From contig CAZPLW010000001.1 of the NCBI GenBank assembly GCA_964587315.1, positions 62,001-126,000 on the forward strand: a DNA stretch of 64,000 nt. The letters are read 5' to 3'. The notes beneath the pieces were generated by a model, which saw only the letters and a list, made by a program, of their open reading frames with translations, was not told the origin of the DNA and did not search any database. This document shows, piece after piece, positions 50,138-57,781 of the stretch; within the stretch, counting starts at the first letter, position 1, and each line of letters starts with the position of its first letter. The position numbers were made by a program, and so were the translations under genes. Source of the stretch: FEB-7 sp964587315 (GTDB lineage: Bacteria; Pseudomonadota; Gammaproteobacteria; Burkholderiales; Usitatibacteraceae).

Positions 50138-50167
50138 TTGTCCCGGCCGGCGCGGCGGCCGTATAAT
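50138..50167 (+). promoter_or_regulatory. Sigma-70 promoter of metX
   Basis: A perfect -10 box TATAAT (50162-50167) is preceded by TTGTCC (50138-50143) with an 18-bp spacer. The predicted start at about 50174 coincides with the 5' edge of the SAM-II aptamer. Confidence 0.7.
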
Positions 50168-50173
50168 CCCCCC

Positions 50174-50230
50174 GACGCGCCGAATTTGAACTCAGCTTGC
50201 GGGCGCTTAATAAATGCGGCTAAAGCGAGA
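50174..50230 (+). ncRNA. SAM-II riboswitch
   Basis: Stem P1 is GCGCC (50177-50181) with GGCGC (50202-50206), enclosing GAATTTGAACTC and CTTGC. It is followed by TTAATAAATGCGGCTAAAG (50207-50225), which matches the conserved 3' pseudoknot of known SAM-II RNAs (AUAAAUGNNGCUAAA). The position in front of metX is the classic one. SAM binding should lower expression of metX and metW. Confidence 0.88.
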
Positions 50231-50251
50231 TCAGGCGTCCCGAATCCCGAG

Positions 50252-50289
50252 AGCCCGACCTTCGCGAAAGCCGGTCGGGCTTTGCTTTT
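50252..50289 (+). terminator. Rho-independent terminator of the metX leader
   Basis: AGCCCGACC (50252-50260) pairs with GGTCGGGCT (50273-50281), a 9-bp GC-rich stem, followed by a T-rich tract (TTTGCTTTT). It lies between the SAM-II aptamer and metX, so attenuation by SAM is plausible. It ends 9 bp before the ATG, so it could instead or also mask the ribosome-binding site. Confidence 0.75.
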
Positions 50290-50298
50290 CATCGGACC

Positions 50299-51522
50299 AT
50301 GACCGCCATACCGCCAGGCTCCGTGGGAGAGGTCGCGCCGCAGCGCGCGGGCTTCCTCGAGCCGCTCATCCTCAAGGCCGGCCGCACGCTCGCCTCGTAC
50401 GAGCTCGTCTACGAGACGTACGGGACGCTGAACGCCGACCGCTCCAACGCCCTCCTCGTGTGCCACGCGCTCTCGGGCAACCACCACGTGGCCGGCTGGC
50501 ACGCCGACAACCCGAAGAAGCCCGGTTGGTGGGACAACATGATCGGGCCCGGCAAGGCCGTCGACACCAACCGCTTCTTCGTGATCGGGGTGAACAACCT
50601 CGGCGGCTGCCACGGGTCCACCGGGCCCGCGTCCATCGACCGCGCCACGGGCCAGCCCTACGGCGCGACCTTCCCGGTGATCACCGTCGAGGACTGGGTC
50701 GCTTCCCAGGCGCGCCTCATGGACCGCCTGGGCATCGAGCGCCTCGCGGGCGCCCTGGGCGGCTCGCTGGGCGGCATGCAGGCGCTCCAGTGGACGCTGT
50801 CGTACCCCTCGCGCATCCGCCACGCGCTCGTCATCGCGGCCGCGCCCAAGCTGAGCACGCAGAACATCGCCTTCAACGACGTGGCGCGGCAGGCGATCGT
50901 CTCGGACCCGGACTTCCACGGCGGCAACTTCTACGCGCACGGCGCCATCCCCGCGACCGGTCTCAAGCTCGCGCGCATGCTCGGGCACATCACCTACCTG
51001 TCGGAAGACCTGCTGGGCGCGAAGTTCGGCCGCGACGTGAAGGGCGGCGAGTACGGCTTCAACTACGAGGTGGAGTTCGAGATCGAGTCGTACCTGCGCT
51101 ACCAGGGCGACAAGTTCGCGCAGGTGTTCGACGCCAACACGTACCTGCTCATGACCAAGGCCCTCGACTACTTCGACCCGGCCAAGGAGGCGGGCGGCGA
51201 CCTCGCGAAGGCGCTGTCGGTGGCAGAGGCCGGGTTCCTGCTCGCGTCCTTCAAGAGCGACTGGCGCTTCCCGCCGGAGCGCTCGCGCGAGATCGTGCAG
51301 GCCCTCGTGAAGGCGAAGCGGCGCGTCACGTACGCGGAGATCGACGCACCCCATGGCCACGACGCGTTCCTGCTGGACGACGCGCGCTACCACCGCCTCG
51401 TCGCGGCCTACCTCGACAACGTGGCCGGCGAGATCGGCGCCGGGGCGCGCCAGGGGCCGCTCATCGTGGGCGGCGCGGAGCTCGAGGAGATGAAGGGATT
51501 CGAAAGAAAGGGGGCAGCGTGA
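50299..51522 (+). CDS. metX: Homoserine O-acyltransferase MetX (probably the succinyl-transferring type)
   Basis: 407 residues, alpha/beta-hydrolase fold. It acylates homoserine, the first committed step of methionine synthesis. The nucleophile is Ser156 in GALGGSLGGMQA, and the catalytic His is about 354 in PHGHDAF, with an Asp near 320. The oxyanion region reads GGCHGSTGPASI, the form found in MetX proteins that use succinyl-CoA in related proteobacteria; the donor is inferred, not proven. Regulation is by the SAM-II riboswitch upstream. Its TGA overlaps a GTG that opens a small ORF ending on metW. Confidence 0.94.
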   Translation: MTAIPPGSVGEVAPQRAGFLEPLILKAGRTLASYELVYETYGTLNADRSNALLVCHALSGNHHVAGWHADNPKKPGWWDNMIGPGKAVDTNRFFVIGVNNLGGCHGSTGPASIDRATGQPYGATFPVITVEDWVASQARLMDRLGIERLAGALGGSLGGMQALQWTLSYPSRIRHALVIAAAPKLSTQNIAFNDVARQAIVSDPDFHGGNFYAHGAIPATGLKLARMLGHITYLSEDLLGAKFGRDVKGGEYGFNYEVEFEIESYLRYQGDKFAQVFDANTYLLMTKALDYFDPAKEAGGDLAKALSVAEAGFLLASFKSDWRFPPERSREIVQALVKAKRRVTYAEIDAPHGHDAFLLDDARYHRLVAAYLDNVAGEIGAGARQGPLIVGGAELEEMKGFERKGAA

Positions 51523-51629
51523 GGCACCCGGCGAGGGACCCGCTTGCGGGATCGACGGCAAGCCGAGCGCTGCCGGGCGCCGACACGATGACTGTTGCAC
51601 TGGCTTCTTCGGTCAAGGAGGCGCCGTGA
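51519..51629 (+). CDS. Possible small ORF coupling metX and metW (36 codons)
   Basis: GTG 51519 overlaps the metX stop (GTGA), and the TGA at 51627-51629 overlaps the metW GTG start (GTGA), so ribosomes could pass from metX through this frame to metW. The peptide starts MRHPARDPLAGS and ends ASSVKEAP. Part of it (SRALPGADT) is encoded by DNA shared with the ptsH-ptsI gap in the same frame. The AAGGAGG near its 3' end serves metW. Whether the peptide has a function is unknown. Confidence 0.4.
   Translation: MRHPARDPLAGSTASRALPGADTMTVALASSVKEAP
51520..51588 (+). repeat. Dispersed intra-operon element, copy b
   Basis: About 69 bp alignable to 19857-19922 between ptsH and ptsI. Bases 51558-51588 match 27 of 31 there, with an exact shared 16-mer. 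It begins at the metX stop codon. Confidence 0.6.
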
Positions 51630-52222
51630 GCACCGCCCGTTACGACTTCCAGCTCATCTCCTCGTGGATTCCCGAGGGCTCGCGCGTGCTCGACCTGGGA
51701 TGCGGCGACGGCACGCTGCTCGCGGGCCTCGTGGCCACCAACGGCGTCGAGGGCTACGGCATCGAGCGCGACGACGAGCGCGTGATCGCCAGCGTGGGCC
51801 ACGGCATCAACGTGCTGCAGATGGACCTCGAGACGGGACTCTCGGCCTTCGAGGACGACGCCTTCGACTTCGTGATCCTCTCGCAGACGCTGCAGGCCAT
51901 GCACCGCTCGGACCGCATCCTGGGCGAGATGCTGCGCGTGGGGCGCGAGGGCATCGTCACGTTCCCGAACTTCGGGTTCTGGAAGCATCGCCTGGCCATT
52001 CTCCGGGGTCGCATGCCCGTCTCCGACGAGCTGCCCTACCAGTGGTACGACACGCCCAACATCCACCTGTGCACGGTGAAGGACTTCGAGGACCTCTGCG
52101 CGAAGGTGGGCGCCGAGATCCTGGACGAGAGCGTGATCCACGACGGGCGCCCGGTCACGACGCTGCCCAACCTGCTCGGGAGCCTCGCGGTCTTCCGCTT
52201 CAGGCGCGCGCGAAGGGATTGA
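51626..52222 (+). CDS. metW: Methionine biosynthesis protein MetW
   Basis: 198 residues with a class I methyltransferase-like fold: the SAM-motif-like VLDLGCGDGTLLAGL near residue 23, FDFVILSQTLQAMHRSD and VRGREGIVTFPNFGF-type region. MetW is needed together with MetX for homoserine acylation in several bacteria and is almost always adjacent to it. The GTG start is supported by AAGGAGG 5 bases upstream. Its last 23 bp overlap the 3' end of the PIN toxin gene on the opposite strand. Confidence 0.92.
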   Translation: MSTARYDFQLISSWIPEGSRVLDLGCGDGTLLAGLVATNGVEGYGIERDDERVIASVGHGINVLQMDLETGLSAFEDDAFDFVILSQTLQAMHRSDRILGEMLRVGREGIVTFPNFGFWKHRLAILRGRMPVSDELPYQWYDTPNIHLCTVKDFEDLCAKVGAEILDESVIHDGRPVTTLPNLLGSLAVFRFRRARRD

Positions 52223-52619
52223 AGACCCGCACCCCGGCGTAGTCCTGCCCGTCCGAGAGGTCCTCGCTCACGAGCACCGCGGCGCCGAGGCGATGGGTCG
52301 CTGCGACGACCGCCGCATCCCAGTACGCCAGGCCGTAGCGCCCCTTGAGATGCAGGGCGTGGCGCACGAGCGCGGCATCCACGGCGGCAACCGGCCGCGA
52401 GTCGGCGATTTCCGCGATCATCGCGACGGCATCCTCGTGCACGAGCGATTGCGGCGCGCGAACGGCGTTGACGCAGAACTCCTGGAGCACCTGGGCGCTC
52501 ACGCCCCAATCCTCGCGCGCGATCCACTCCCGGACGATTCGCGCCTTGGCCGCCTCGCGGGGATTGCGCGATACCGCGTAGAGCAGGACGTTGGTGTCCA
52601 GGCAGTGCGCGATCTCCAT
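52200..52619 (-). CDS. PIN-domain toxin (VapC/FitB-like)
   Basis: 139 residues, single PIN domain with the four acidic active-site residues visible: Asp8 (CLDTNVLLY), Glu47 (VLQEFCVN), Asp101 (AYWDAAVVAA) and Asp120 (VSEDLSDGQ). PIN toxins are RNases that cleave tRNA or mRNA when the antitoxin is lost. It starts 2 bp after the antitoxin stop. Its 3' end overlaps metW by 23 bp on the other strand, suggesting that the pair was inserted, or extended, directly against metW. Confidence 0.88.
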   Translation of the reverse strand: MEIAHCLDTNVLLYAVSRNPREAAKARIVREWIAREDWGVSAQVLQEFCVNAVRAPQSLVHEDAVAMIAEIADSRPVAAVDAALVRHALHLKGRYGLAYWDAAVVAATHRLGAAVLVSEDLSDGQDYAGVRVFNPFARA

Positions 52620-52621
52620 CG

Positions 52622-52933
52622 TCAGGACCCGCTCTTGCGAAGGCGTTCGCGATCGTGCGCCTGCTCCCGCGTCAGGCGCTTGGACGCGTCGACGCCGCGG
52701 TCGCCGGCAATCGCGAGAAGCCGCTCCAGGAGCCTGTCGCCCGGTGGCGCGGGCGACGCGGCCCCGTAGGCCGCCACGGTTGTGCCTGCCCTGATGGCGG
52801 CTGGCTCGCTCGCCGCCGACTCGAGGATGGCCATGAGTTCGCCCTGCAGCGAGCGATGGTTGCGCTCGGCCCGGCGCCTCAACCGGGCGGCGAGGGATTC
52901 GGGGACGCTTTTCACGGAGAGGTTGACGGGCAT
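52622..52933 (-). CDS. Ribbon-helix-helix antitoxin (FitA-like)
   Basis: 103 residues. The N-terminal ribbon-helix-helix (about 2-40: VNLSVKSVPESLAARLRRRA then HRSLQGELMAIL) binds DNA. The C-terminal half (about 60-103) should wrap the PIN toxin. Antitoxin-first order and 2-bp spacing are typical of type II pairs. The start is ATG 52933. Four TGGAG repeats directly upstream (52939-52974) are the probable operator for autoregulation. Confidence 0.85.
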   Translation of the reverse strand: MPVNLSVKSVPESLAARLRRRAERNHRSLQGELMAILESAASEPAAIRAGTTVAAYGAASPAPPGDRLLERLLAIAGDRGVDASKRLTREQAHDRERLRKSGS

Positions 52934-52936
52934 GGT

Positions 52937-52974
52937 GGCTCCAGAATGACTCCAATGGCTCCATTCGGGCTCCA
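52937..52974 (-). promoter_or_regulatory. Operator of four TGGAG repeats upstream of the antitoxin
   Basis: On the minus strand TGGAGCC occurs three times and TGGAGTC once, at 52970-52974, 52959-52963, 52950-52954 and 52939-52943 (core coordinates), spaced 11, 9 and 11 bp, about one helical turn. This is the usual layout for cooperative binding by ribbon-helix-helix dimers. It ends 3 bp before the antitoxin ATG. Confidence 0.65.
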
Positions 52975-53101
52975 CTCGGGCGTGGCCGCAAGGAACCCGC
53001 CCGTCCGAGCCGTCCCGCGCCGATGCGGGTCGCGGCCAAACGCTCTACCATCTCGAATCGGGGATCCTGCCCATCGGGCGACAACGGGACGTGATCGAGC
53101 C

Positions 53102-54064
53102 ATGAGAATCCTCATCACCGGCGGGGCGGGCTTCCTCGGGCTGCGGCTCGCGAAGCGGATCCTGCAAACGGGCGCGATCGCCGGCCCGGACGGGAATGCG
53201 CAGCCCGTGACGCGCATCGTGCTCGCGGACATCGCGACGGCCGCCCTCGACGACCCGCGCGTCACCTCGCTCGCGGGCGACATCGCGGACCCGGCCTTCG
53301 TCGACGAGGCGCTGGGAGGCGACACCGCGAGCGTCTTCCACCTCGCCGCGGTGGTGAGCGGCCAGGCCGAGGCGGATTTCGACCTCGGCCTTCGCGTGAA
53401 CCTCGACGCGACGCGCGCGCTGCTGGAAGCCTGCCGCCAGCTGCCGCGCCCGCCGCGCTTCGTCTTCACGAGCAGCGTCGCCGTCTTCGGCGGGCCGCTG
53501 CCCACGCCCGTACCTGAGACTTGGATCCTCAACCCGCAGAACTCCTACGGCACGCAGAAGGCCATCGGCGAGCTGCTGGTGAACGACTATTCGAGGAAGG
53601 GCTTCGTCGACGGCCGCGCGCTGCGCCTGCCGACCATCAGCGTGCGGCCGGGGCGCCCCAACAAGGCCGCCTCGTCGTTCGCGAGCGGCATCATCCGCGA
53701 ACCGCTGGCCGGCGAGATCTCGCCCTGCCCCGTGCCGCGCGAGACGCCGATGTGGCTCTCCTCGCCGCGCGCGGTGACCGGGCACTTCCTGCAGGCGCAC
53801 GACGCGCCGGCCGCCGCGTACGGCACCAGCCGCTCGCTCAACTTGCCGGGCCTCACGGTGACGGCGGGCGAGATGGTGGCGACGCTCGAGCGCGTGGCCG
53901 GGCGCGAGGTTGCTGCCCGCGTGCTCTGGGAGCCCGACGAGGCCGTGGCCGCCATCGTCACGCGCTGGCCGGCGCGCCTCGAGACGGTACGCGCCGAGGC
54001 GATGGGCATGAGGGCCGAGCCGGATTTCGAGTCGATCGTGCGCGCGTACATCGCCGGCGAATAG
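53102..54064 (+). CDS. denD: NAD-dependent sugar-acid dehydrogenase, D-erythronate dehydrogenase-like (DenD)
   Basis: 320 residues of the short-chain dehydrogenase/epimerase superfamily. The nucleotide-binding loop GGAGFLG is at residues 7-13, and the catalytic pattern has TSSVAVFGG followed by NSYGTQKAIGE (Tyr and Lys of YxxxK). Sequence around IRGLRLPTISVRPG-type strands and WLSSPRAVTGHF matches DenD, which oxidises D-erythronate to 2-oxo-tetronate. The following gene encodes an OtnI-like isomerase, supporting this. The kinase (OtnK) and aldolase (OtnC) of the pathway are not in the window. Confidence 0.8.
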   Translation: MRILITGGAGFLGLRLAKRILQTGAIAGPDGNAQPVTRIVLADIATAALDDPRVTSLAGDIADPAFVDEALGGDTASVFHLAAVVSGQAEADFDLGLRVNLDATRALLEACRQLPRPPRFVFTSSVAVFGGPLPTPVPETWILNPQNSYGTQKAIGELLVNDYSRKGFVDGRALRLPTISVRPGRPNKAASSFASGIIREPLAGEISPCPVPRETPMWLSSPRAVTGHFLQAHDAPAAAYGTSRSLNLPGLTVTAGEMVATLERVAGREVAARVLWEPDEAVAAIVTRWPARLETVRAEAMGMRAEPDFESIVRAYIAGE

Positions 54065-54102
54065 TTCGCGCCTCCCTGCGGCGGTTGCGGCAGAATTCCC
54101 GC

Positions 54103-54894
54103 ATGCCCCGCCTCGCCGCCAACGTCTCCTGCCTGTATCCCGACCGGCCGTTCCTCGACCGGTTCGCCGACGCGGCGCGCGACGGCTTCCGCGGCGTGGA
54201 GATGGACTTCCCCTACGAGTACGGCGTGCACGAGATCCGCGCGCGGCTCAAGGCCTACGGCCTCAAGCTGGCCCTTTTCATCGCGCCGGCCGGCGACTGG
54301 GCGGCCGGCGAGCGCGGCATCGCGTCCATCCCCGGCCGCGAGCGGGAGTTCCGGGAAGGCCTCGCCCTCGCGTTCGAGTACGCGCGCGTGCTGGGCAACC
54401 GGGGCGTGCAGGTAATGGCGGGCTCGTTGGCCCGGGACGAGGACCCGGCGCCGCGGCGCGAGGCCTTCGTGCGCAACCTCGCCTGGGCCGCGGGCGAGGC
54501 GGCGCTGCATGGCGTGACGCTCACGATCGAGCCGCTCAACCCGGTGGACTTTCCCGGATACCTCCTGTCGAGGCAGGAAGACGCCCACGCCATTCTCGCC
54601 GAGGTGAAGTCGCCCCACCTCAAGGTGCAGCTCGACCTCTACCACGCGCGCATGGTCGAGGGCGACCTGCGCGGGCACCTGCGCCGTCACTTCAAGGACG
54701 TAGGCCACGTGCAGGTCGCGGGCTTTCCCGGCCGCCACGAGCCCGACGCCGGCGAGATCGACGTCGCCGCGCTCTTCGAGCAGCTGGACCACCTGGGCTA
54801 CGGCGGCTGGATCGGCTGCGAATACCACCCGCGCGGCGACACGAGCCGGGGCCTCGCGTGGGCGCGGCCGTGGCTGGACCCGAGGTACTGGTGA
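54103..54894 (+). CDS. otnI: Hydroxypyruvate/2-oxo-tetronate isomerase (OtnI/Hyi family)
   Basis: 263 residues, a TIM-barrel xylose-isomerase-like fold. Metal ligands are visible: Glu in TLTIEPLNPVDFPGY, Asp in KVQLDLYHARMVEGD, His/Glu in HVQVAGFPGRHEPDAGE and final Glu in WIGCEYHPRGDT. The family interconverts hydroxypyruvate with tartronate semialdehyde, or 2-oxo-tetronates in four-carbon acid catabolism. The start is ATG 54103, 38 bp after denD. Its last codons overlap the MFS start (GTGA). The two enzymes and the transporter probably form one catabolic operon, with later steps elsewhere. Confidence 0.85.
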   Translation: MPRLAANVSCLYPDRPFLDRFADAARDGFRGVEMDFPYEYGVHEIRARLKAYGLKLALFIAPAGDWAAGERGIASIPGREREFREGLALAFEYARVLGNRGVQVMAGSLARDEDPAPRREAFVRNLAWAAGEAALHGVTLTIEPLNPVDFPGYLLSRQEDAHAILAEVKSPHLKVQLDLYHARMVEGDLRGHLRRHFKDVGHVQVAGFPGRHEPDAGEIDVAALFEQLDHLGYGGWIGCEYHPRGDTSRGLAWARPWLDPRYW

Positions 54895-56087
54895 ACGGCG
54901 CGCGCGGTCTCGTCCTCGCGAGCGCGGCCTCGCAGTTCCTGCTCGCGATCGGCTGGGCCGTCTACGTCATCTACCTGCCGGCGCTCGCGGCGCAGGCGGG
55001 CATCGACAAGCGCTGGGTGCCGTGGATCCTGCTCATGGACCAGGCGATCTTCGCGGCCATGGACTGGACGCTCGGGATGGCGGCCGATCGCGTGGCCGCG
55101 GCGACCGGACGCCTCGCGAACGCGATCGCGCTCGCGACCGTGGTGTCCTGCGGGGCCTTCCTCGCGATGCCCCTCGTCGCGCCGCAAGGCTCGCCCGCGC
55201 TCTTTCTCGCGCTCACGGTCGCGTGGTCCGCGACGTCCTCCGCGCTGCGCGCGCCGCCCTTCGTCCTCCTGGGACGCCACGTGCCCGGGCCCTCGCAACC
55301 GGCGGCCGCGGCGTGGTTCCTCTTCGGGCTGGGCGTGGCCGGAGCGATCGGGCCCTATCTCGCGAGCGCCCTCAAGGGAGCCGACCCGCGCCTGCCCTTC
55401 GCGCTCGCCGCGATCTCGCTCGCGCTCGCGACGATGGTCCTCGTGCGCGCCATCCACGCGAACCCCGCGCCCGCCCCCGAGGCCACCGCGCGCCGGGCCG
55501 AACTGCCGGCGGGGCCGGTCACCGCCTTCCTCCTCGCCGTTCTGCTCGCGGGGCTCGCCTTCCAGGTGCACTTCGCGCTGAACGCCGCGCCCGCCTTCCT
55601 GCGCTTCGCCAGCCCCAAGGACCTCGAGAACCTGATGCCCGTCTTCTGGATCGGGTTCAACGTGATGCTCGCGCCCGGCGTCCTCGCCACGAAGCGCGTG
55701 GGCGGCATCGCGGCCTTCGCGCTGGGCTCGGCGGTGGGCGGCGTGGGCGCGGTGGTCGCGGCGAGCGCGGGGTCGCTCTCCTTGCTGGTGGCGGCGCAGT
55801 TCGTCGCGGGCGCGGGATGGGGCATCGCCATCGCGAGCGCCGCGGCGGCGGCCCTCGCCATCGGGCGCACGGGACGCGAGGGCTTCGTGAGCGGGGCGCT
55901 CTGGTCGCTGCTCGCGGTGGCCGCGTTCACGCGCATCGCGCTCGTGATCGCGCAGGTGCCGCAGGACGCGGCCTGGAAGCCGATGCTCCCCTGGCTTCCC
56001 GCGACGCTCTGGCTCGCCGCGGGACTGCTGGTGGCGGGCGCCGCTACTGCTTCGCGAAAAGGCGCGAGGGATCCTCGAACGCCTTGA
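54891..56087 (+). CDS. MFS transporter
   Basis: 398 residues with about 12 membrane helices. Segments such as SAASQFLLAIGWAVYVIYLP, FLLAVLLAGLAFQVHFALNA and FVAGAGWGIAIASAAAAALA are clear, with a cytoplasmic loop after helix six (about 185-205). GTG 54891 overlaps the isomerase stop. The likely substrate, from context, is a four-carbon sugar acid, but the sequence alone does not show it. The 3' end overlaps the opposite-strand VOC gene by 44 bp, an unusually long convergent overlap. Confidence 0.85.
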   Translation: MNGARGLVLASAASQFLLAIGWAVYVIYLPALAAQAGIDKRWVPWILLMDQAIFAAMDWTLGMAADRVAAATGRLANAIALATVVSCGAFLAMPLVAPQGSPALFLALTVAWSATSSALRAPPFVLLGRHVPGPSQPAAAAWFLFGLGVAGAIGPYLASALKGADPRLPFALAAISLALATMVLVRAIHANPAPAPEATARRAELPAGPVTAFLLAVLLAGLAFQVHFALNAAPAFLRFASPKDLENLMPVFWIGFNVMLAPGVLATKRVGGIAAFALGSAVGGVGAVVAASAGSLSLLVAAQFVAGAGWGIAIASAAAAALAIGRTGREGFVSGALWSLLAVAAFTRIALVIAQVPQDAAWKPMLPWLPATLWLAAGLLVAGAATASRKGARDPRTP

Positions 56088-56466
56088 ACTCGAGGGCGTT
56101 GCCCGACGGGTCCAGGAAGAACATCGTCGCCTGCTCCCCCGGCAGCCCCTTGAAGCGGATGTGCGGCTCGATCACGAACGCGATCCCGGCCGCCTTCAGG
56201 CGATCGGCCATCGCGTGCCAGTCCGCCATCGGAAGCACGAGCCCGAAGTGACGCACCGGCACGTTGTCGCCGTCGACGGCGCTGGTGTTGCGGTGACCGG
56301 CCTCGGCCGGCGAGAGGTGGGCCACGATCTGGTGGCCGTGGAAGTCGAAGTCGATCCAGTCGGGGCTGGAGCGCCCCTCGGGGCAGCCCAGGAGCTTGCA
56401 GTAGAAGGCACGGGCCTCCTCGAGATCGCGCACGGGGAAGGCGAGGTGGAAGGGGGGCATCGTCAT
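56044..56466 (-). CDS. VOC (glyoxalase/dioxygenase) family protein
   Basis: 140 residues with two beta-alpha-beta-beta-beta units of the vicinal oxygen chelate fold. Metal-ligand positions are plausible: His in FHLAFPVRDLEEARAF, His in VRHFGLVLPMADWHAM, and Glu in FFLDPSGNALEFKAF. These proteins include glyoxalase I, dioxygenases and resistance enzymes; the substrate is unknown. ATG 56466 is favoured over 56460 because GGAA precedes it. It overlaps the MFS gene by 44 bp at the 3' end and lies 26 bp downstream of the AmpG-like gene. Confidence 0.85.
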   Translation of the reverse strand: MTMPPFHLAFPVRDLEEARAFYCKLLGCPEGRSSPDWIDFDFHGHQIVAHLSPAEAGHRNTSAVDGDNVPVRHFGLVLPMADWHAMADRLKAAGIAFVIEPHIRFKGLPGEQATMFFLDPSGNALEFKAFEDPSRLFAKQ

Positions 56467-56492
56467 GGCGTCGTTCCGGTGGTCGAAGGTTG

Positions 56493-57767
56493 TCAGGTGG
56501 CCGGCTTGTCCAGCGCCTCGATCGTCGCGCGCTTCCAGGCGAGGAGCGCGAGGCCCGGCAGCGCGACGAGGAAGGTGAGGAAGAAGAACGTGGTCCACGC
56601 GAGCCCGAGCTGCTTCGGGTCCGTGGCGTAGCCCGCGGCCGGGCCCACGTACACGCGGCCGAAGGCGGAGAGCGCGGAGATGAGCGCGTACTGCGTCGCG
56701 GTGAAGCGCCGGTCGCAAAGGGCCATCATCAGCGCCACGAAGGCCGCGGTGCCCATGCCGCCGGTGAGGTTCTCGAAGCCCACGGCGAAGACCATCATCC
56801 CGTAGCTCTTGCCCGCCCACGCGAGCGCCATGAAGCCCAGGTTGGAGACGGCCTGCAGGACGCCGAAGACCATGAGCGCGCGGTAAAGGCCCAGCTTCAC
56901 CATGATCGCGCCGCCGAAGAGCGCGCCCGCGATGGTGGCCGCCAGGCCCATGCCCTTGTTCACGTAGCCCACCACGTCCAGCGGAAAGCCCACGCCGCGC
57001 AGCAGGAAGGCCGTGGTGAGCGAGCCCGCGAACGCGTCGCCCAGCTTGTAGAGGATGACGAGCGCGAGGAGCACCCAGGCGCCCGGCCGGGAGAAGTACT
57101 CGCGCAAGGGGAGCAGCACCGCCTCCTCCAGCGTGCGCGGCGGGGGCACCTGCACGTCCGGCTCCCGGCCCGCGAGCGTGACGAACGCCGCCACGACCAT
57201 GAGGCATGCCATGACGAGGTAGGTGTTCTTCCAGCCCAACGCCGGGATCAATCCCGATCCCGCCACGAGCACCAGCGCTGCGGCGCCGGAGGTGAGCATC
57301 GCGACGCGGTAGCCGACCACCGTGAGGGCCGCGGCGAGCCCGCGCTGCTCGGGCTTCGCGACGTCCGTGCGGTAGGCGTCGAAGACGATGTCCTGCGAGG
57401 CGGAGGCGAAGGCGAGCAGCACCGCCAGGAGCGCGATCCACGCGAGGTCCTCTTTCGGCGAGCTGAAGGCCATCCCCGCGATGAGCGCCGCGATGGCGAG
57501 CTGCGTGATCACGAGCCAGCCGCGCCGGCGCCCGAGGAAGGGCGGCACGAAGCGGTCCATGAGCGGCGACCAAAGAAACTTCCACGTGTACGGCACGCCC
57601 ACCAGCGTGAAGATGCCGATGGTGGACAGGCTCACGCCCTCGACCGTCATCCACGCCTGAAGCGTTCCCCCGGTGAGGGCGAGCGGAAGGCCCGAGGCGA
57701 AGCCGAGCAGCAGGATGACCGCGAGGTTGCGGTCGCGGAAGACGTCGGAGTAGGCGGGGGCTGCCAA
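56493..57767 (-). CDS. AmpG-like muropeptide permease (MFS family)
   Basis: About 424 residues with 12 membrane helices. AmpG family features are visible: LLLGFASGLPLALTGGTLQA in helix one, VGVPYTWKFLWSPLMDRF, and FASASQDIVFDAYRTD, the conserved family loop. AmpG brings anhydromuropeptides from the periplasm into the cytoplasm for wall recycling and beta-lactamase signalling. The start is uncertain: TTG 57767 is used here, and a CTG at 57785 overlapping the larB stop is possible. It follows larB after 14 bp, so it is likely co-transcribed with the lar genes, a placement that is not expected from its role. Confidence 0.83.
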   Translation of the reverse strand: MAAPAYSDVFRDRNLAVILLLGFASGLPLALTGGTLQAWMTVEGVSLSTIGIFTLVGVPYTWKFLWSPLMDRFVPPFLGRRRGWLVITQLAIAALIAGMAFSSPKEDLAWIALLAVLLAFASASQDIVFDAYRTDVAKPEQRGLAAALTVVGYRVAMLTSGAAALVLVAGSGLIPALGWKNTYLVMACLMVVAAFVTLAGREPDVQVPPPRTLEEAVLLPLREYFSRPGAWVLLALVILYKLGDAFAGSLTTAFLLRGVGFPLDVVGYVNKGMGLAATIAGALFGGAIMVKLGLYRALMVFGVLQAVSNLGFMALAWAGKSYGMMVFAVGFENLTGGMGTAAFVALMMALCDRRFTATQYALISALSAFGRVYVGPAAGYATDPKQLGLAWTTFFFLTFLVALPGLALLAWKRATIEALDKPAT

Positions 57768-57781
57768 GGTGGGGGCGCCGC

